Source: a bacterium M00.F.Ca.ET.205.01.1.1
GTDB lineage: Bacteria > Pseudomonadota > Alphaproteobacteria > Rhizobiales > Rhizobiaceae
Length of the DNA: 64,000 nt
Assembly (NCBI GenBank): GCA_004791255.1
Contig: SRUQ01000003.1
Coordinates: 148,623 to 212,622, forward strand
Reading direction: 5' to 3'
Shown here: one piece after another, positions 26,306 through 34,068 of the stretch
Numbering within the stretch: the first letter of the stretch is position 1
Layout of the letters: the number at the start of each line of letters is the position of its first letter
The notes under the pieces: model-generated
Databases searched by the model: none
Seen by the model: only the letters and a program-made list of their open reading frames with translations
Told to the model about the DNA's origin: nothing
Translations under genes and position numbers: made by a program

Positions 26306-26341
26306 TTTACCCTCTCCCCGTGGCATTGGGGAGAGGGTAAA
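26306..26341. terminator. Palindrome of the CCCTCTCCCC type after the Gfo/Idh gene
   Basis: TTTACCCTCTCCCC and GGGGAGAGGGTAAA form a perfect 14-bp stem with an 8-base loop, 22 bp after the Gfo/Idh stop. Palindromes with this CCCTCTCCCC/GGGGAGAGGG core are common between genes in Rhizobiales and probably act as terminators or mRNA stabilisers; it may also be a dispersed element. Confidence 0.6.
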
Positions 26342-26415
26342 GGGTTGGGGCGCAGGGCCGGTTCACCGCTTTGGCGATGACGGCCCCGGCTTCATTCAGA
26401 TTCGAGGATTTCCCC

Positions 26416-27462
26416 ATGCCCTATGTGCCCGCCGAGAACCGTTACGCGAACATGATCTACAACCGCTGCGGACGGTCCGGCTTGAAACTGCCGGCGATCT
26501 CGCTTGGGCTGTGGCACAATTTCGGCAACGATACGCCGCACAGGACCAAGCAGGCGATCGTGCGCAAGGCGTTCGACCTCGGCATCACGCATTTCGACCT
26601 CGCCAACAATTACGGACCGCCGCCCGGGTCGGCCGAGACCGCCTTCGGTGAGATCATGCGCACCGATTTCGCCGCCTACCGCGACGAGCTGATCATTTCG
26701 ACCAAGGCCGGCTACGAGATGTGGGCAGGCCCGTATGGCGAATGGGGCAGCCGCAAATATGTTCTGGCCAGCCTCGACCAGAGCCTGAAGCGGATGGGGC
26801 TCGATTATGTCGATATCTTCTATTCGCACCGCTTCGATCCCGACACGCCGCTGGAAGAAACCATGGGCGCGCTCGACCATGCGGTGCGCTCGGGCAAAGC
26901 GCTCTATGCCGGCATCTCGTCCTACAACTCGCAGCGCACGCGCGAAGCTGCCGACATCCTCAAACAGCTCGGCACGCCATGCATCATCCACCAGCCGAGC
27001 TATTCGATGCTGAACCGCTGGGTCGAGGAAGACGGACTGCTCGACACGCTCGAAGGGATTGGCGTCGGCTCGATCGTGTTCTCGCCATTGGCGCAAGGCA
27101 TGCTGACAGACAAATATCTCGGCGGTATTCCCGACGGCAGCCGCGCCTCACAGGGCAAGTCGCTGCGGCCAGCCTTCATCAACGACAAGGCCATTGCCAA
27201 CATCAAGGCGCTGAACGCCATCGCCGGCAAGCGTGGCCAGACGCTGGCGCAGATGGCGCTAGCCTGGGTTCTGCGCAGGGGCAAGGTGACCTCGGCGCTG
27301 ATCGGCGCCAGCCGGCCGGAACAGGTCGAGGACTGCGTCGGTGCGCTCAGGGTGCTCGATTTCAGCGATGCCGAACTGGCGGAGATCGACAGCTACGCGC
27401 GGGAATCCGACATCAACCTGTGGGCGGCTTCGGCCGAGCGCAAAGGACCGCCGAGGAAGTAA
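26416..27462 (+). CDS. yghZ: YghZ-like aldo/keto reductase (L-glyceraldehyde 3-phosphate reductase)
   Basis: 348 residues. The sequence NRCGRSGLKLPAISLGLWHN, then HFDLANNYGPPPGSAE and STKAGYEMWAGPYGEWGSRK, is nearly the same as E. coli YghZ (Gpr), which reduces L-glyceraldehyde 3-phosphate and methylglyoxal. Catalytic residues: Asp in FDLANNYG, Tyr, Lys in STKAGY and His in FYSHRFDP. I chose ATG 26416 (MPYVPAENRY). It lies 132 bp after the sugar operon and may be co-expressed. A strong bidirectional terminator follows. Confidence 0.93.
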   Translation: MPYVPAENRYANMIYNRCGRSGLKLPAISLGLWHNFGNDTPHRTKQAIVRKAFDLGITHFDLANNYGPPPGSAETAFGEIMRTDFAAYRDELIISTKAGYEMWAGPYGEWGSRKYVLASLDQSLKRMGLDYVDIFYSHRFDPDTPLEETMGALDHAVRSGKALYAGISSYNSQRTREAADILKQLGTPCIIHQPSYSMLNRWVEEDGLLDTLEGIGVGSIVFSPLAQGMLTDKYLGGIPDGSRASQGKSLRPAFINDKAIANIKALNAIAGKRGQTLAQMALAWVLRRGKVTSALIGASRPEQVEDCVGALRVLDFSDAELAEIDSYARESDINLWAASAERKGPPRK

Positions 27463-27476
27463 CATGGAATGAACAA

Positions 27477-27515
27477 AGCAAAACGGCGGGATCGCTCCCG
27501 CCGTTTTGCTTTTCC
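27477..27515. terminator. Bidirectional intrinsic terminator
   Basis: AGCAAAACGGCGGGA and TCCCGCCGTTTTGCT form a perfect 15-bp stem with loop TCGC, followed by TTTT on the plus strand; A-rich sequence at the other side gives a U tract on the minus strand as well. It sits between yghZ and the convergent serine protease gene and should serve both. Confidence 0.85.
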
Positions 27516-27528
27516 TGACGATCCGGCT

Positions 27529-28626
27529 TCAGGGCGTTTTGGGCTTCTGCGCAGTGCCCAATCCCGGCTTCGGCTTTTCCGGAGCCGGAGCCTTGGTCTT
27601 CATCTTCTCATCGATCCAGCCGGTGTAGTTGGCGAGCCGCGTGTAGATGCCGAAGGCGTCCTTATGGCCGCAGGCGGCACTGCCGTCCGCCGGCCCTTCG
27701 CCCCAGGAGACGACGCCGACCTGGACCGGGCCGCCGGCGCCGGTCATGAACAGGGGCCCGCCGCTGTCGCCATTGCAGGCATCACGCACGCCGCTGGTGG
27801 TGCCGGCGCAGATCATGTTTGATGTCAGCGGGTCGGTCATGTCGGCGGCGATCGCATTGGCGGCGGCATCGATGCCCTTTTCCGAATAGCGCATGCGATG
27901 CGACAGATCGCCGAGGGCGGCCTTCAAATCATGGGCATAGATGGCCTTGATGCCGCTGTTGCAGGCGCTGTTCGGCTGCAGATCGAGATCAGCCACCATC
28001 AGCGCGGTCGGAAACGTGCCGTCCTGCATCTTGCCCCAGCCGGTGACGGTGGTCTTGCCGGTATCCGGGGTCACGTCATGGGTGAGCTTGATGGTCGGCG
28101 CGTCCGCCGCGTCGGCGAGCCGCAGCAGGCCGAGATCGTTGTCGAGCGTCTGCTCGCTGTAGCCCTCGTTGACGATGACCTCCACCACCTTGTGGCGCTT
28201 GCCCTCGCTGAGATCGGTGGCCCCGGTCAGCACAGTGACCGAATCAGGCGAGATCGGCTCACCCTTGTCGTGGAGGCAGTGCGCCGCCGTCAGTACCCAT
28301 TGCGGAGCGATCAGGCTGCCGCCGCAGAATTGTGCATTGGCCTGCGAGGCCGGGTTCTCATCCAGCCGGTTGGTGGTGAGCAGCGCGACCTGGAACGGAT
28401 AGGCGCCCTTTTCGGCCTGGTTGCCGCCATAGACGCGGTCGGCGCCGTCGGGGTTTTCCGCCGCGGCCTTGGCCCTGGCATCGGCCACACGCTGCATCGG
28501 CGATACGGCGGCCTCCGGCCTGACCGCGGCTTCGTCCGCCTGGCCTGTGTTGACTGCTGTGATGGCGGCGGCGATGCCAAGCAGCGACGCGGCGACGATT
28601 GGCTTGAGCCGGCTTTTAATATGCAC
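27529..28626 (-). CDS. Exported trypsin-like serine protease (S1A)
   Basis: 365 residues. Signal peptide about 1-30 (KPIVAASLLGIAAAITAVNT), a propeptide, then RVYGGNQAEKGAYPFQVALL, which resembles the RIVGG activation site of trypsin zymogens. Catalytic triad: His in VLTAAHCLHDKG, Asp in LDNDLGLLRLA, Ser in CNGDSGGPLFM. Cys pairs (FCGG...AHC, ICAG...ACNGDSGGP) are in trypsin-like spacing. The C terminus is a Pro/Lys-rich tail (APAPEKPKPGLG). It is divergent from another exported S1 protease at 29030. Confidence 0.93.
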   Translation of the reverse strand: MHIKSRLKPIVAASLLGIAAAITAVNTGQADEAAVRPEAAVSPMQRVADARAKAAAENPDGADRVYGGNQAEKGAYPFQVALLTTNRLDENPASQANAQFCGGSLIAPQWVLTAAHCLHDKGEPISPDSVTVLTGATDLSEGKRHKVVEVIVNEGYSEQTLDNDLGLLRLADAADAPTIKLTHDVTPDTGKTTVTGWGKMQDGTFPTALMVADLDLQPNSACNSGIKAIYAHDLKAALGDLSHRMRYSEKGIDAAANAIAADMTDPLTSNMICAGTTSGVRDACNGDSGGPLFMTGAGGPVQVGVVSWGEGPADGSAACGHKDAFGIYTRLANYTGWIDEKMKTKAPAPEKPKPGLGTAQKPKTP

Positions 28627-29029
28627 CTGAAACCTCCTGAAACGATCTTGCCCCTGCGGTTTGGCATACGGGCGTCGTGCAAGGAGGTCGTGCCGGCCTG
28701 GCGATCCGGAGGCGTGCCGAACTCAATCGGCGCGCGATCGGTCACAAAACCGAATCCCACTTTTGCTAACCGTGCCCGCGAGCAGAACCCGCCCGGAAAT
28801 CCTATAGCCCCCCACGGGCTACGTGGAAGCGATTTGTCATTGCCAATCTAGGATTATTTTAGGCAGTATACCTTCGTGGGATTTTTTTGGCGGGGGCCCT
28901 GAAATGACCGCCTAGAACAACGATCGGGGGAAATGCCGGGGGTCAAAATCATTTTTCGGCGTCACCACGATCTCGACAATATTTCTGTATTTTGATCCAG
29001 TCCTTGCTGACTTTTGGGAGAGTCTCACC
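28627..29029. promoter_or_regulatory. Divergent promoter region between two protease genes
   Basis: A 403-bp region without a credible gene. The part from 28830 to 29000 is AT-richer than its surroundings and contains stretches such as ttgtcattgccaatctagg and attttaggcagtat that could be promoter elements for the plus-strand protease. I see no clear operator. Confidence 0.35.
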
Positions 29030-30124
29030 ATGACAAAACTGACAAACACCATCTTGGCTTCCGCATTGCTTTCCACCGCAATGTGGGTTGTTCCGGCATT
29101 CGCCGCCGACCCTGGTTCCGCCAGTGCCGGCAATGGCGAAAGCATGCGCGACGTGACTTCCGGCGACTTCAAGGCCGGTCGGGCAAAGCCGATCACGACG
29201 CCGAAGCTTACTGACGAAGACAGCCGCGCCGCGCCGATCACCGACGAGAAAACGGCTGTCAAATCCTATGCCATCGTCGGACGTTCCGCCGATGGCAAGG
29301 AGATCAAGATCGAGCCGAGCGAAGCGCTGCGTGAGCTCATCATCAAGGAACTGAATGCGCCGGCCAATGGCGCCGAAGGGGGGCCGCGCAAGACCGAGGA
29401 TCCCGATCTCGGCGAAGGCGAAGCCGGCCGCCAGGTTTTCGGCGCCGACGATCGCGAACAGGTCAAGAACACCAAGACCTACCCGTTCTCGGCAATCGGC
29501 TATCTCGAAGCCAAATCGGCGAAGACGGGCAGCTATGGCAGCTGCTCGGCAACGCTGATCGGCCCGCGCACGGTGCTCACAGCGGCGCACTGCCTTTACA
29601 GCCATGAGGACAAGGACTGGCTCTCCGAATATCTGTTCGTGCCAGGTCTAAACGGCAGCACTGCCGATGACGCCCCGTTCGGCGCCTTCGCCTATGAAAG
29701 CGCCTATGTGCTGCAGGGCTTCATCGACAACTACCAGGGTTACTATGGTTCGGTCATCCCGTGGGATCTCGGCATCATCACGCTCAAGCAGGATGTCGGC
29801 ACCAACCTCGGCTGGCTGGGCTACGCCAACTATGACGATCTCGGCGACTTCACCGCCAACCTCGTCGGCTATCCCGGCGACAAGCCGATGGGCACGATGT
29901 GGAAGGCGAGCTGCGAAGTGCATGCCGAAAACATCGCTCCGGAGTATTTCCAGTATGACTGCGATACATTCCCGGGGTCGAGCGGCAGTTCGGTCTATGC
30001 CTATGACACCAAGTCCAAGCAGCGCATCATCACCGGCGTCAACGTGGCGGAAAGCCCCGACGCGAACACCGCCGTGCGCCTGAACGCCGCCAACATCCAG
30101 TGGATCAACAGCCTCTATAAATGA
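29030..30124 (+). CDS. Exported serine protease of the V8/glutamyl endopeptidase type (S1B)
   Basis: 364 residues. Signal peptide TILASALLSTAMWVVPAFAA|DPG, then a propeptide of about 130 residues, then the protease domain. Catalytic residues: His in VLTAAHCLYSHED, Asp in IPWDLGIITLKQD and Ser in FPGSSGSSVYAYD. The GSSGSSVY motif differs from trypsin GDSGGP and is typical of V8-like enzymes. gggagag precedes the ATG. A strong terminator follows; the MORN-repeat gene comes next on the same strand. Confidence 0.9.
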   Translation: MTKLTNTILASALLSTAMWVVPAFAADPGSASAGNGESMRDVTSGDFKAGRAKPITTPKLTDEDSRAAPITDEKTAVKSYAIVGRSADGKEIKIEPSEALRELIIKELNAPANGAEGGPRKTEDPDLGEGEAGRQVFGADDREQVKNTKTYPFSAIGYLEAKSAKTGSYGSCSATLIGPRTVLTAAHCLYSHEDKDWLSEYLFVPGLNGSTADDAPFGAFAYESAYVLQGFIDNYQGYYGSVIPWDLGIITLKQDVGTNLGWLGYANYDDLGDFTANLVGYPGDKPMGTMWKASCEVHAENIAPEYFQYDCDTFPGSSGSSVYAYDTKSKQRIITGVNVAESPDANTAVRLNAANIQWINSLYK

Positions 30125-30164
30125 GTGCTGCCCACGGTCGCGGCGCGTGCCGCGGCAGAGAAAC

Positions 30165-30203
30165 AAAAAACCGGCGGCGGGACGTTCCCGCCGCCGGGTT
30201 TTT
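30165..30203 (+). terminator. Intrinsic terminator after the S1B protease gene
   Basis: CCGGCGGCGGGA and TCCCGCCGCCGG form a perfect 12-bp stem with a 3-base loop (CGT), flanked by six As before and GTTTTT after, 46 bp downstream of the stop codon. It can work on both strands. Confidence 0.85.
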
Positions 30204-30300
30204 ATGCGGTGGCGTGCACGGCTGGGGCCGTTCACTTGCGCCAGCCCCCCGCCACGATTACGCTTGGTCATCCAAGGGGTTGGGCGTCGAGGGGTGGGAT

Positions 30301-32160
30301 ATGGCAAGGCCAGGAATCTTCGCAATGAGGGCAATGGCTGCCGCTTCCCTGCTGGCGGCGTTGATGCTGTCGACATCTCTTACCGGTACCGGCCAGGCCT
30401 TCGCCAACGGAGGCAATTCGCAACCTGCCGGCGCCTGGGCCGAGCGTGTGCAGGTCCTCTACCAGAGCCGGTCGCGTTCGGTGCTGCGCAGGATGGTGCG
30501 GGTGTGGGATTTCCATCCGGAAAAAAATCTCGACTTCACCTGGGAGCCGGCCGCTGGCCAGTCTCCCGACCAGACGATCGCCGAAGACGGCACCGTCAAC
30601 GGCAAGGGCCGCCTGGTCTGGCGCGTGCGCGGCTCTGCGAACTATGACCCGAAGACCGTCTATTCCAGTTATTTTGGCGACGTCAGGAACGGCCGGCCGG
30701 ATGGGCAAGGGCGGCTCGAGCTTCGTTCGGGCGAGGTCTTCGACGGGCTGTGGCTTGAGGGAGAACTCAACGGAAAGGGCATCCATATCGATGCCGAGGG
30801 TAACCGCTATGAAGGCCAGTTCGTCGCTGGCATCCCGAATGGCGAAGGTCGGCTCATGTCGAAGACCGGCGAAATATTCGCCGGCTCATTTGTCGACGGG
30901 CTGAAGAACGGCAAGGGCGAGAGCCGGCTCGCCGGTGGCACGGTCTATCAATCGCAATGGGTGATGGGCAAGGAGGTCGGGGGCTCGCGTCCAGACGTGC
31001 TGGCCGATGCCCGGGTCGGCGGACTTCTCAACGCGCAGACCGGCGGCGGCGACGCTGACAAGGTCGAGATCGGCGTCGTTGTCGACCAGCGCATGACGCA
31101 GCAGTCCGACATGCAGTACCAGCACCTGGTGCGCGACGAGGACATCGCCATCTATCCGCAGGAAAACAACTACAACGATGCCTGGAACGGCACCGGGCAG
31201 ATCTCCACCAGCAATGTGTATGAAGGGCCGAACTGGGAAGACACGCCGGCCTTTGCCGAAGTCGATTTGAAGACGACGGACCAGTCGAAGTTCAAGCTCG
31301 ACAGCCTGGAAATGAAGGTCGCCGCCAGCGACGCCTACCGCAAGCCGATGCTGTCGATATCGGAACATTTCGGCTGCATTGGCTTCCGCCCGGATTTCTC
31401 GGTCATGAACAGCGGCTGGGGCGAAGCCAAGGACATGAAGATGTCGATCCAGTTCACCACGGTCGACGAAGAGGGCAACCCGACCGGCCAGCCGAGTCGC
31501 ATGTTCACCAAGGACATTGGCGGTTTCGGCGACGGCGTCGACGTGTCGATCAAGAGTGTGCTCGACGAAGCCGGCGTCGATACCGCGAGCCTGGAGACCG
31601 GGCGTTTTCCCTGTCCCTCCGTCGATAGTCTCAATGTCTGCCGCAGCCAGCTCACCAACAAGATCAAGTTCGGCGAGGTCGGCGACTATCTCGGCAATTT
31701 CAACCAGGCCATGACGCTGAACGCGATCGGCAAGTTCGACTATTCCTGGGCCGACGACGAAGGCAATATCACCCAGCAGAGCGAACCGTTCCGCGCCCAG
31801 ATGACCATGGCGGTGTTCGAAGTTCCCGAATCGATGGCCGAATGCGGCGATGGCGGCGGCGGCACGCCGGAGGCGATGCGCTACCAGAACATCGAGTTTC
31901 CGATCGGCAAGCACGACTACACGATCGCCATGCCGGTGCGCGGCAACAAGAACATCAGCGCCTACACGGCGCGGCTGAAAATGTGGTCGGCAATGTCGTC
32001 CATCCATCGCTTCAGCATCGCCGCGCATTTCGCCGATGGCAGCGTGCGCGAGAGCAAGCCGGTGACCTTCTTCTATTTCCGGCCGAAGCAGTCGCTGTTC
32101 GAGACCAAGACCGAGCCGGCGGCGTGTTATCTGCCGCGCGGCATGGCCGGCTGCGGCTGA
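30301..32160 (+). CDS. Exported MORN-repeat protein (unknown function)
   Basis: 619 residues from the ATG at 30301 (MARPGIFAMRAMAAASLLAA). The leader ends near GQAFA|NGG. Residues about 120-235 hold four or so MORN repeats (SYFGDVRNGRPDGQGRLELR; GLWLEGELNGKGIHIDAEGN; YEGQFVAGIPNGEGRLMSKT; FAGSFVDGLKNGKGESRLA). The C-terminal 380 residues contain several Cys (FGCIGFRP, RFPCPSVDSLNVCRS, MAECGDGG, AACYLPRGMAGCG) and no domain that I recognise. Upstream frame extending to 30121 overlaps the terminator and is not used. It lies next to the exported proteases and caspase operon; a role as surface or periplasmic scaffold is only inferred. Confidence 0.85.
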   Translation: MARPGIFAMRAMAAASLLAALMLSTSLTGTGQAFANGGNSQPAGAWAERVQVLYQSRSRSVLRRMVRVWDFHPEKNLDFTWEPAAGQSPDQTIAEDGTVNGKGRLVWRVRGSANYDPKTVYSSYFGDVRNGRPDGQGRLELRSGEVFDGLWLEGELNGKGIHIDAEGNRYEGQFVAGIPNGEGRLMSKTGEIFAGSFVDGLKNGKGESRLAGGTVYQSQWVMGKEVGGSRPDVLADARVGGLLNAQTGGGDADKVEIGVVVDQRMTQQSDMQYQHLVRDEDIAIYPQENNYNDAWNGTGQISTSNVYEGPNWEDTPAFAEVDLKTTDQSKFKLDSLEMKVAASDAYRKPMLSISEHFGCIGFRPDFSVMNSGWGEAKDMKMSIQFTTVDEEGNPTGQPSRMFTKDIGGFGDGVDVSIKSVLDEAGVDTASLETGRFPCPSVDSLNVCRSQLTNKIKFGEVGDYLGNFNQAMTLNAIGKFDYSWADDEGNITQQSEPFRAQMTMAVFEVPESMAECGDGGGGTPEAMRYQNIEFPIGKHDYTIAMPVRGNKNISAYTARLKMWSAMSSIHRFSIAAHFADGSVRESKPVTFFYFRPKQSLFETKTEPAACYLPRGMAGCG

Positions 32161-32169
32161 GATGTGCCG

Positions 32170-32363
32170 ATATTCAGGTGATGTCGGTCTGCAAGTGGCA
32201 GCTTCCTGCGCTTCCGGCCTTCGCCGGCCGAAGCACTTATGAATGGCGCGGCGTTTAATAAATAAGGCTGCGGTCGGCGTAGGCCGGTGCTCGCGTACTT
32301 CAAATACGCTCCGCTCGTCGCAAGGGCCCCGGTATCAACCGTTTTCGACTCGGCCTGACCTAC
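32170..32363. repeat. Dispersed palindromic repeat, copy B (with insertion)
   Basis: It shares GATATTCAGGTGATGTCGG, CCTGCGCTTCCGG, GTGCTCGCGTACTTCAAATA, CGCTCCGCTC, GGTATCAACC and TTTCGACTCGGCCTGACCT with copies A and C. Between CTTCCGG and the GTGCTC core it has about 70 extra bases (32217-32286) that the other copies lack. It lies between the convergent MORN and Memo-CapA genes. Confidence 0.75.
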
Positions 32364-32385
32364 ACATTCTGATCCGGAGGAATGG

Positions 32386-34068
32386 TTATTTCCGGCCCAT
32401 CTCGAAATAGTTGGGCAGGGGAATGAGCCGGGCGAAGATCGTGCCCTGGGGAAAGACGCGCAGTTCCAGCATCGATCCGGACGAGCGTTCCGCCTTCTGG
32501 TCAAATAGGAAATTACCGAGCGAATAGATCTCCGCCACATCGCCGCCGCCGAGCGGCACGATTGCGTCGCTCGACACATGCGGATGGCCGCCGACGATGG
32601 CCGATACGCCGCGCAATCGCATCTGGTCGGCGAGCATTTCTTCGCGCGCCGACGGCTCGGTCTTGTATTCGCGGCCCCAATGGACGAAGGCGACCACCGG
32701 CCGTTCGGCATTTTCGTGCAGCAGGCGGTCGAGCAGGGCTGGCGTGAGCAGGTCGGTGTTCTTCGAGCCGTTGGTGTCGATGTCGGTCAGGCCGACCAGG
32801 TCGAGATCGGCGAGCGCCAGCGTCTCGCCCTGGGCGACATGGGGGATGCCGGCTTCGTCCAGCGCCCGCAGCGTCTCGGCATAGCCGGACGGGCCGAGAT
32901 CGTAGGCATGGTTGTTGGCGAGGCTGACGCCGGCGACATGCAGCCGCTTCAGCATGTCACAGGCCAGGCCCTCCGGCATTGCCAGCGTCATGTCGTCGAT
33001 CGCCTCCGGCACGTTGGGCAGGATGACGCCTTCGAGATTGACGATCAGCGGCCGCGAGTTGGTCAGCGACAGGATGCTGTCGACGATGCGATCGGCAACA
33101 CCGTCGCGGACCAAAATCTTCTTCATGGCGCGACCGAAATTCACGTCACCGGCGAGATAATAGATCCGGTCCTTCGGCCGTGCCGGGTTGTTGAAACCGG
33201 GGCCGAAGGCGCCGAAGAGCGCCACGACATAGCTGGTGGTGCGCTCGACATAGTCCGATGTGTGTTCCTGCGAATTTTCGTTGGCGACGGCCAGCGGCTG
33301 GGCGCCGAACAATTCGCGCTGCAGCCTGGTCTGGATGTAGAGCGCCCCGACGGAATCGGCATGGTCGGGCTGGCGCAGCGTTGCGATGCCGTCGAGCGAG
33401 CCCGCGGCCAGCATGTTCAGCGACTGCTGGTCGAAACGGCGGGAATCATGCTGCGGCAGATAGTGCGAGAAGTCGGTGGATTCGACGATCAGCGTGTCCT
33501 GGTCAACGATGGGTTTCAGCGCCTCGGCAAGCCTGTCCCAGTCGCTGCGCCGCGCCTTCACCGACATTGCGACGGCTACGATTTTCGCTTCGGGGAAATA
33601 GTGGTGGAGGAAGGGCAGCATGGCGCGCACGCCATGCTCCTTGTCGAACAGGCAGGACTCCTCGACCATGTCGCCGTTCTTCTCCAGAAGCCGCACGGCA
33701 TCGGTGTCGGCCTTCACCGGACCAAGCACGGTATCGAAGCCGCGCAGCGTGGTGGCGTAGAGCTTGTGCGTTTTGTGGAAATGATCCGGCGACAGGATGA
33801 CGATGCGCTTGTAGCGGAAGCCGGACGCTGCATGAAAACCCAACGCCACCAGATCGGCAGCCAGAAGATGATGCGGGACGGTGATGCCGGTCAGCCGCTG
33901 GTTGGAAGGCGGGATAGCGGCGACGCTGGCAACGGCGTTCTTGAACAGCGTGGCGTCGTCGTAGAAGGGCGGAAAATTTTCGGTGCCGGGCGGGCAGACG
34001 ACAGGGGCGGCCTGGCCAGTTCCAACGATAATCAGGGACGCGAGGACGATCAGCAGGCGCGCGATCAC
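32386..34068 (-). CDS. Exported Memo-CapA fusion protein
   Basis: 560 residues. Leader IARLLIVLASLIIVGTGQAA. Residues about 50-290 resemble the Memo/AmmeMemoRadiSam protein B fold: TGITVPHHLLAADLVALGFH, RIVILSPDHFHKTHKLY, FDTVLGPVKADTDAVRLLE, MLPFLHHYFPEAKIVAVAMS, VESTDFSHYLP. Residues about 300-545 are a CapA-type metallophosphoesterase-like domain: YYLAGDVNFGRAMKKI, LIVNLEGVI, VSLANNHAYDLGPSG, VAFVHWGREYK, VGGHPHVSSDA, IYSLGNFLFDQ. CapA acts in poly-gamma-glutamate export in Bacillus; here the function is unknown. It overlaps the WD40-caspase gene by 4 bp and ends the caspase operon. Confidence 0.88.
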   Translation of the reverse strand: MIARLLIVLASLIIVGTGQAAPVVCPPGTENFPPFYDDATLFKNAVASVAAIPPSNQRLTGITVPHHLLAADLVALGFHAASGFRYKRIVILSPDHFHKTHKLYATTLRGFDTVLGPVKADTDAVRLLEKNGDMVEESCLFDKEHGVRAMLPFLHHYFPEAKIVAVAMSVKARRSDWDRLAEALKPIVDQDTLIVESTDFSHYLPQHDSRRFDQQSLNMLAAGSLDGIATLRQPDHADSVGALYIQTRLQRELFGAQPLAVANENSQEHTSDYVERTTSYVVALFGAFGPGFNNPARPKDRIYYLAGDVNFGRAMKKILVRDGVADRIVDSILSLTNSRPLIVNLEGVILPNVPEAIDDMTLAMPEGLACDMLKRLHVAGVSLANNHAYDLGPSGYAETLRALDEAGIPHVAQGETLALADLDLVGLTDIDTNGSKNTDLLTPALLDRLLHENAERPVVAFVHWGREYKTEPSAREEMLADQMRLRGVSAIVGGHPHVSSDAIVPLGGGDVAEIYSLGNFLFDQKAERSSGSMLELRVFPQGTIFARLIPLPNYFEMGRK

